Shown here in pieces: positions 33,452 through 36,601 of a stretch of 36,601 nt of DNA. The DNA comes from Desulfocapsa sp. (GTDB lineage: Bacteria > Desulfobacterota > Desulfobulbia > Desulfobulbales > Desulfocapsaceae): the NCBI GenBank assembly GCA_022712895.1, contig JAFLJS010000068.1:1-36601 (forward strand), given 5' to 3'. The position numbers and the translations under genes are program-made. Within the stretch, counting starts at the first letter, position 1; the number at the start of each line of letters is the position of its first letter. The notes beneath the pieces were generated by a model. That model did no database searches, was not told where the DNA came from, and worked only from the letters and a program-made list of their open reading frames with translations.

Positions 33452-34598
33452 GAACTCTGTTCCAAACAATCAAATGATCCCCTGCACAATTACTGTCAAA
33501 GAAGAGAACACCACTGGATATCAGCTCTTGATATAACTGGTTCGCATTAATAACCATATCGCTTAGTGAAGCAACTCTGTCCTCTTTTACCTGAGCTGAC
33601 AATTTTTTATACTGCTCATTTATCAAGATAAAATAGTGTTTATAAAGTGGAGATTGTGAAAAATGTGGTTTTTTAGGATTCGCTAAAACAGTCTCAGAAT
33701 AAGTTGTTGGGGTATATATCTTATCCCAAAGGGTTGGGAAGTCTTCTTTGATTTCTACTGCTGTATCGTACCTAATCCAGTTGAGTAAGCGAGGAAGGTA
33801 TATCCGTGGTGCAGGCCCCATTTTTATGGTGTCGTTAACTAAAAACTTATCGATTGAAAATATGCGAGTATTCTCATATGCCCCCATTGTAACGGCATTA
33901 ACGTCTAACACTGCTGCCAACAAACCCTCCACATTCATATAGCCACAGATAACTTCTAAGTCTGCCTCAATTAACTCCTCAACAAACTCAATGTAGCTGT
34001 TGAGTTTGTCATAATCCTGAATTTGTTTGAGACGTTCTCCAAAATCAACTTGGATATAAACGCCTGTAATTTCCTGATAGGATGTCACCCAATTTAAGAT
34101 ATCATTTCTAAAACGCTTATCCATTATCATCGGTGAAGTTAGCGACAGAGATATATAAATGTCTTTTGTCGTCTGGTTGCTTGCTAATTCATTGAGGAAA
34201 GGTTCAACAGTGAATGCTTTTTGCCTATCAATAAAATCTGTAAGCAAATCTTCATAAAACCTACATGGTACAATTATGGCTTGAAAATCTTGCTCAATTT
34301 GAAAATCGAGGCAAAGTCTTGCCGATTTATGTGCAATCACTTGGTAATCTGAAGTCTCAAAGCCATCCATGATACTTTCAGGAAAAAAATCATATGATTG
34401 CAACTTTGCCTTTTGCGAGTTGGGCACGTAAAACTGAGGATCAAATAGGCTACATTGCTTTACCGAGTCATTTAATTGCGTAATGTTTTTACAATCAGAA
34501 TGAACTGGGCTAAAAATAAGTCCCTCACCTGTTTCATCATTAAGAAAACTATCTATGTTCCACACAGTGTTGTGACCTGCTTGGTGTAACACTCTCAT
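33426..34598 (-). CDS. Unassigned 390-residue protein, TIM-barrel-like, third gene of the PP2C-kinase operon
   Basis: I do not recognise this family. Regular alternation of buried strands and helices suggests an alpha/beta barrel: FQAIIVPCRFYED, KDIYISLSLTSPMI, GVYIQVDFGERLK, DLEVICGYMNVEGLLAAVL, VNAVTMGAYENTRIF. The early FSPVHSDCKN and SLFDPQFYVPNSQ with Asp-Pro-Gln look like conserved loops, and GPAPRIYLPRLLNWIRYD like a later one. No signal peptide or membrane segment is seen. Its ATG overlaps the kinase stop (ATGA) and has an AAGGAG site inside the kinase gene, so its synthesis is tied to the kinase. It is the natural candidate for the kinase substrate or for the effector of the system. 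Its 3' end overlaps the convergent nuclease-like gene. Confidence 0.6.
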   Translation of the reverse strand: MRVLHQAGHNTVWNIDSFLNDETGEGLIFSPVHSDCKNITQLNDSVKQCSLFDPQFYVPNSQKAKLQSYDFFPESIMDGFETSDYQVIAHKSARLCLDFQIEQDFQAIIVPCRFYEDLLTDFIDRQKAFTVEPFLNELASNQTTKDIYISLSLTSPMIMDKRFRNDILNWVTSYQEITGVYIQVDFGERLKQIQDYDKLNSYIEFVEELIEADLEVICGYMNVEGLLAAVLDVNAVTMGAYENTRIFSIDKFLVNDTIKMGPAPRIYLPRLLNWIRYDTAVEIKEDFPTLWDKIYTPTTYSETVLANPKKPHFSQSPLYKHYFILINEQYKKLSAQVKEDRVASLSDMVINANQLYQELISSGVLFFDSNCAGDHLIVWNRVLRNIRNSL

Positions 34599-35578
34599 TG
34601 TATCACTCCTTGTATCGTATCAAGCGTTTGGAAGATTTTAGCTGCTGCTCTATAACGTTGATGAGGCTCTGGCTTTATCATTTTTTTGATAAATTTTTCA
34701 AATTCAGGACAACAATCTCCACCCGCATCAGCAATTGGGATGTATCTAAAATTCATCATATTATCGACAAGTCCTTCAACACCGATATCTTCTATATTAC
34801 CAAAAGGATACCCTCCACAAAGGAGGTGATATGCAATTAACCCCATGGAGTACTGGTCAGACTTGTAACTAATGCTATCTTTTCTGTCTAATAACTGCTC
34901 AGGGGAGGCAAATCTTTTGGTATGTGGGTTTTGAAAGAATCCTGGCGTTAAATCAATAGTCCCCTCATTAAAACTTTTTGCTATCCCTAAATCAATAACA
35001 ACTGGTGTTTTATCTGGTCGGATAAGTATATTATCAGGTTTTAAATCCCTATGAACAATCTTGTTGTCCCAGAGCAAAGCTAACCCATTAAAACAATGCC
35101 GGACAAATTCGCATAACAGAACTTCCGTAATCGAGTCTGAAAAATCATCCCAAGAAATGTTCTCCACAAAATTTTCAACAGTCAAATAAAAAGGCCGTAT
35201 TGGGTTCCCTCGATATTCGTCAACCTCGGTTTTATACTCTTCTTTAAGCTCAACAAACTTATCATCTAATGCTATTTGCCCAGTGTAGAGACAATCAAAA
35301 TATTGGTCAAGAATTGATGATGCCACGAAAGTATCAAGCACAATGCTCGGGAAATATGAAGAGCTAATTGTATTAAGAATTTTTATCTCTCTCTGAATCC
35401 TTCCAATAGTATATTTTTCATAATGAGCAACCTTTATCACATACTGCCCCCCATCAATAAGACCAGTAGCTAAATACACATCTCTTTGTCCTGAAACAGG
35501 AAACTTATTGATTGCTTGATAGGGGATATCTGAATCAGATAGAAATGAATTAAGAGTTTCGATATCTATAATTCTCAT
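34595..35578 (-). CDS. Soluble eukaryotic-type Ser/Thr protein kinase
   Basis: A 327-residue cytoplasmic kinase with all key catalytic residues: YVIK with K49, the helix-C glutamate E64, HRDLKPDN (176-183), the metal site DLG (196-198, replacing DFG), SPEQ in place of APE, DQYSMG, and a C-terminal arginine in HQRYRAA. The glycine loop is reduced (SGQRDVYLA). An insertion of about 50 residues between helix C and the hinge (about 90-140) is larger than usual. There is no membrane helix or PASTA domain, unlike PknB-type kinases. A GAGGGG site precedes the ATG, and it starts nine bases after the phosphatase gene. It should be active, and its partner phosphatase is encoded next door. Confidence 0.92.
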   Translation of the reverse strand: MRIIDIETLNSFLSDSDIPYQAINKFPVSGQRDVYLATGLIDGGQYVIKVAHYEKYTIGRIQREIKILNTISSSYFPSIVLDTFVASSILDQYFDCLYTGQIALDDKFVELKEEYKTEVDEYRGNPIRPFYLTVENFVENISWDDFSDSITEVLLCEFVRHCFNGLALLWDNKIVHRDLKPDNILIRPDKTPVVIDLGIAKSFNEGTIDLTPGFFQNPHTKRFASPEQLLDRKDSISYKSDQYSMGLIAYHLLCGGYPFGNIEDIGVEGLVDNMMNFRYIPIADAGGDCCPEFEKFIKKMIKPEPHQRYRAAAKIFQTLDTIQGVIQ

Positions 35579-35587
35579 TGTAACCCC

Positions 35588-36370
35588 TCAATTGATAACA
35601 CAAAAAATAGTAGTCATATCATCTCCAGAACCTCTATGAAGAGCCTGTTTTGCTAATTCCCCTACTACGCTATGTTTTTTGTATAGTTGAATTGTTTCTT
35701 TGATATTGTTTGCATTAATAAAAGAATGAATACCATCAGTAGACAATAGCCACGAATCCCCTTTCGTTATTTTGCCAGATATTATGTCAATATTAGTAAT
35801 AAATGGATTAATTCCAATCGCCCTTGAAATGGCTGCAGATAGAGGAGAGGGACTATCGTCAATCGAAAGCTGTTCCAAAGCTAACTTACTGTATTTATAT
35901 ATACGACTATCGCCTACACTCAATGCAGAATAAGTATAATTTTTTTTATCAATTGCAACAATTGCTATTGTTGTACCCTGCTTTTCTCTGTCATTATATA
36001 TTAACGAATTAGCATTCCTTGCTCTTGCCTCTAATTCTTTGCCAGGGTGACCTACCAAAGGAACATTGAATACCTCACAGGCCAAAGCACTTGCTTCCTC
36101 CCCCCTTTCAAGGCCACCCATTCCATCAGCGACACCTAAAATAGCATATCTTTCATGTGGAAAGTCTCGAAAAAAGACAGAGTCTTCATTGTTTTTCCTC
36201 TCAACACCTTGCTGACAAAAAGAACTAATCCATAATTTTTTTGAATATTCTATTTTCTTGTCTCGCTGTATCAAAATAATATTCTCTTTCAGGAATACCG
36301 TACATTCTCGAAGCATATAATGTAACGGCACCTGCTCACTCTGCCGTCCAAACACTTCCCCCGACACCAT
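35588..36370 (-). CDS. PP2C-family Ser/Thr phosphatase
   Basis: A 260-residue PP2C/PPM phosphatase. The metal-site motifs are present: ERKNNEDS (57-64), VADGMGG with D82, GTT (132-134), SVGDSRIY (151-158), LLSTDGI with D212, and SGDDMTTI (248-255). These indicate an active Mn/Mg-dependent enzyme. The first 45 residues are an extra N-terminal extension without clear motifs. An in-frame ATG at 36316 would remove part of it, but the ATG at 36370 has an AGGA site seven bases upstream. It is the first gene of the operon, followed by the kinase after nine bases. Its likely task is to reverse or hold in check the neighbouring kinase. Confidence 0.92.
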   Translation of the reverse strand: MVSGEVFGRQSEQVPLHYMLRECTVFLKENIILIQRDKKIEYSKKLWISSFCQQGVERKNNEDSVFFRDFPHERYAILGVADGMGGLERGEEASALACEVFNVPLVGHPGKELEARARNANSLIYNDREKQGTTIAIVAIDKKNYTYSALSVGDSRIYKYSKLALEQLSIDDSPSPLSAAISRAIGINPFITNIDIISGKITKGDSWLLSTDGIHSFINANNIKETIQLYKKHSVVGELAKQALHRGSGDDMTTIFCVIN

Positions 36371-36478
36371 GTATTCCTATCCAGACTTACGCCACCATCT
36401 GCTCAAGAAACACTGTCACAAACTTTTTCATCTTATCAAGTATCGTTTTATCTACAGAGCACTAGTACATAGTATAAT

Positions 36479-36601
36479 TTAAAGTTTCGGGTAAAGTCGC
36501 TTTAGCTTAATGCGAGCATCATCCGTCTTGAATTGCCAATCCACGTTGGTTTGGCGATTGTTTCTATCATTGTTCCAGTCAGCGACCTCAGCCCGCATTT
36601 T
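36479..36601 (-). mobile_element. IS630-like transposase, C-terminal end only
   Basis: The last 40 codons of a gene entering from the right edge, ending in TAA at 36481-36479. The translation includes EVADWNNDRNNRQTNVDWQF and TDDARIKLKRLYPKL, which resembles the C-terminal tail of IS630-family transposases, following the DDE domain. The catalytic residues lie outside the window. The gap of 108 bases to the PP2C start should contain the right inverted repeat of the element, but with only one end visible I cannot define it. It marks the right side of the accessory segment that begins at the initiator tRNA. Confidence 0.6.

Noticed and set aside
34595-36370. A type VI secretion or TerY-P regulatory module
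   Set aside because: The kinase and phosphatase fit, but no FHA, vWA, TagF or secretion gene is within the window. More sequence to the right would be needed to exclude it fully.
36387-36431. A 14-codon open frame (MKKFVTVFLEQMVA) upstream of the PP2C gene, as a possible leader peptide
   Set aside because: No ribosome binding site and no attenuator-like hairpins follow it. It is short enough to occur by chance.

Overview
The window reads as chromosomal DNA from a Gram-negative sulfur-metabolising bacterium, most likely a sulfate reducer or sulfur disproportionator near the Desulfobulbales (Desulfobacterota). The clearest marker is a complete DsrC with both C-terminal redox cysteines (17254-17574). 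Outer-membrane chaperone genes of the SurA and PpiD type, heptose synthesis (gmhA), a CobA-HemD fusion and a siroheme gene fit this. The lineage is an inference from protein content, not a database result.

Left to right: the 5' part of a siroheme synthase gene and a small methyltransferase (1-921); uppP, a small secreted protein and a TlpA-type thioredoxin, all on the minus strand (1147-3011); a plus-strand run of SurA-like, RodZ-like and recO genes (3319-6038); a minus-strand operon of a membrane-anchored protein, an atypical biotin-carrier-like protein and a biotin ligase (6081-8229); cmoA-cmoB for tRNA wobble-uridine modification (8414-10145); a tightly overlapping trio of SLOG-like, HIT and 2-hydroxyacid dehydrogenase genes (10242-12093); an ABC-F ATPase gene divergent from an M23 peptidase, bactofilin, zinc-ribbon and ATP-grasp cluster (12111-16600).

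A 653-base gene-free stretch with structured repeats leads to dsrC, then a PpiD-like chaperone, a serine-recombinase homologue that has lost its catalytic residues, a very large SNF2 helicase, CobA-HemD, an unassigned conserved protein overlapping gmhA, adenylate kinase, and a homoserine dehydrogenase / apgM-type enzyme / thioesterase operon ending at 32353.

An initiator tRNA gene (32432-32508) with a strong promoter and its own terminator marks a change of character. Beyond it the DNA is visibly more AT-rich and carries accessory genes: a PD-(D/E)XK-like protein with an internal helix-turn-helix, and facing it a three-gene operon of PP2C phosphatase, Ser/Thr kinase and an unassigned 390-residue protein with a TIM-barrel-like pattern. 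The window ends in the 3' end of an IS630-like transposase. This segment looks like a mobile island and is the best candidate here for an undescribed, possibly anti-phage, signalling system.

A second unusual signal is a family of noncoding repeats (1011-1137, 16878-17025, 17061-17183, and a reduced relative at 24626-24677). They share conserved flanks and an apical hairpin, while the stem between them changes sequence with compensating changes on both sides.
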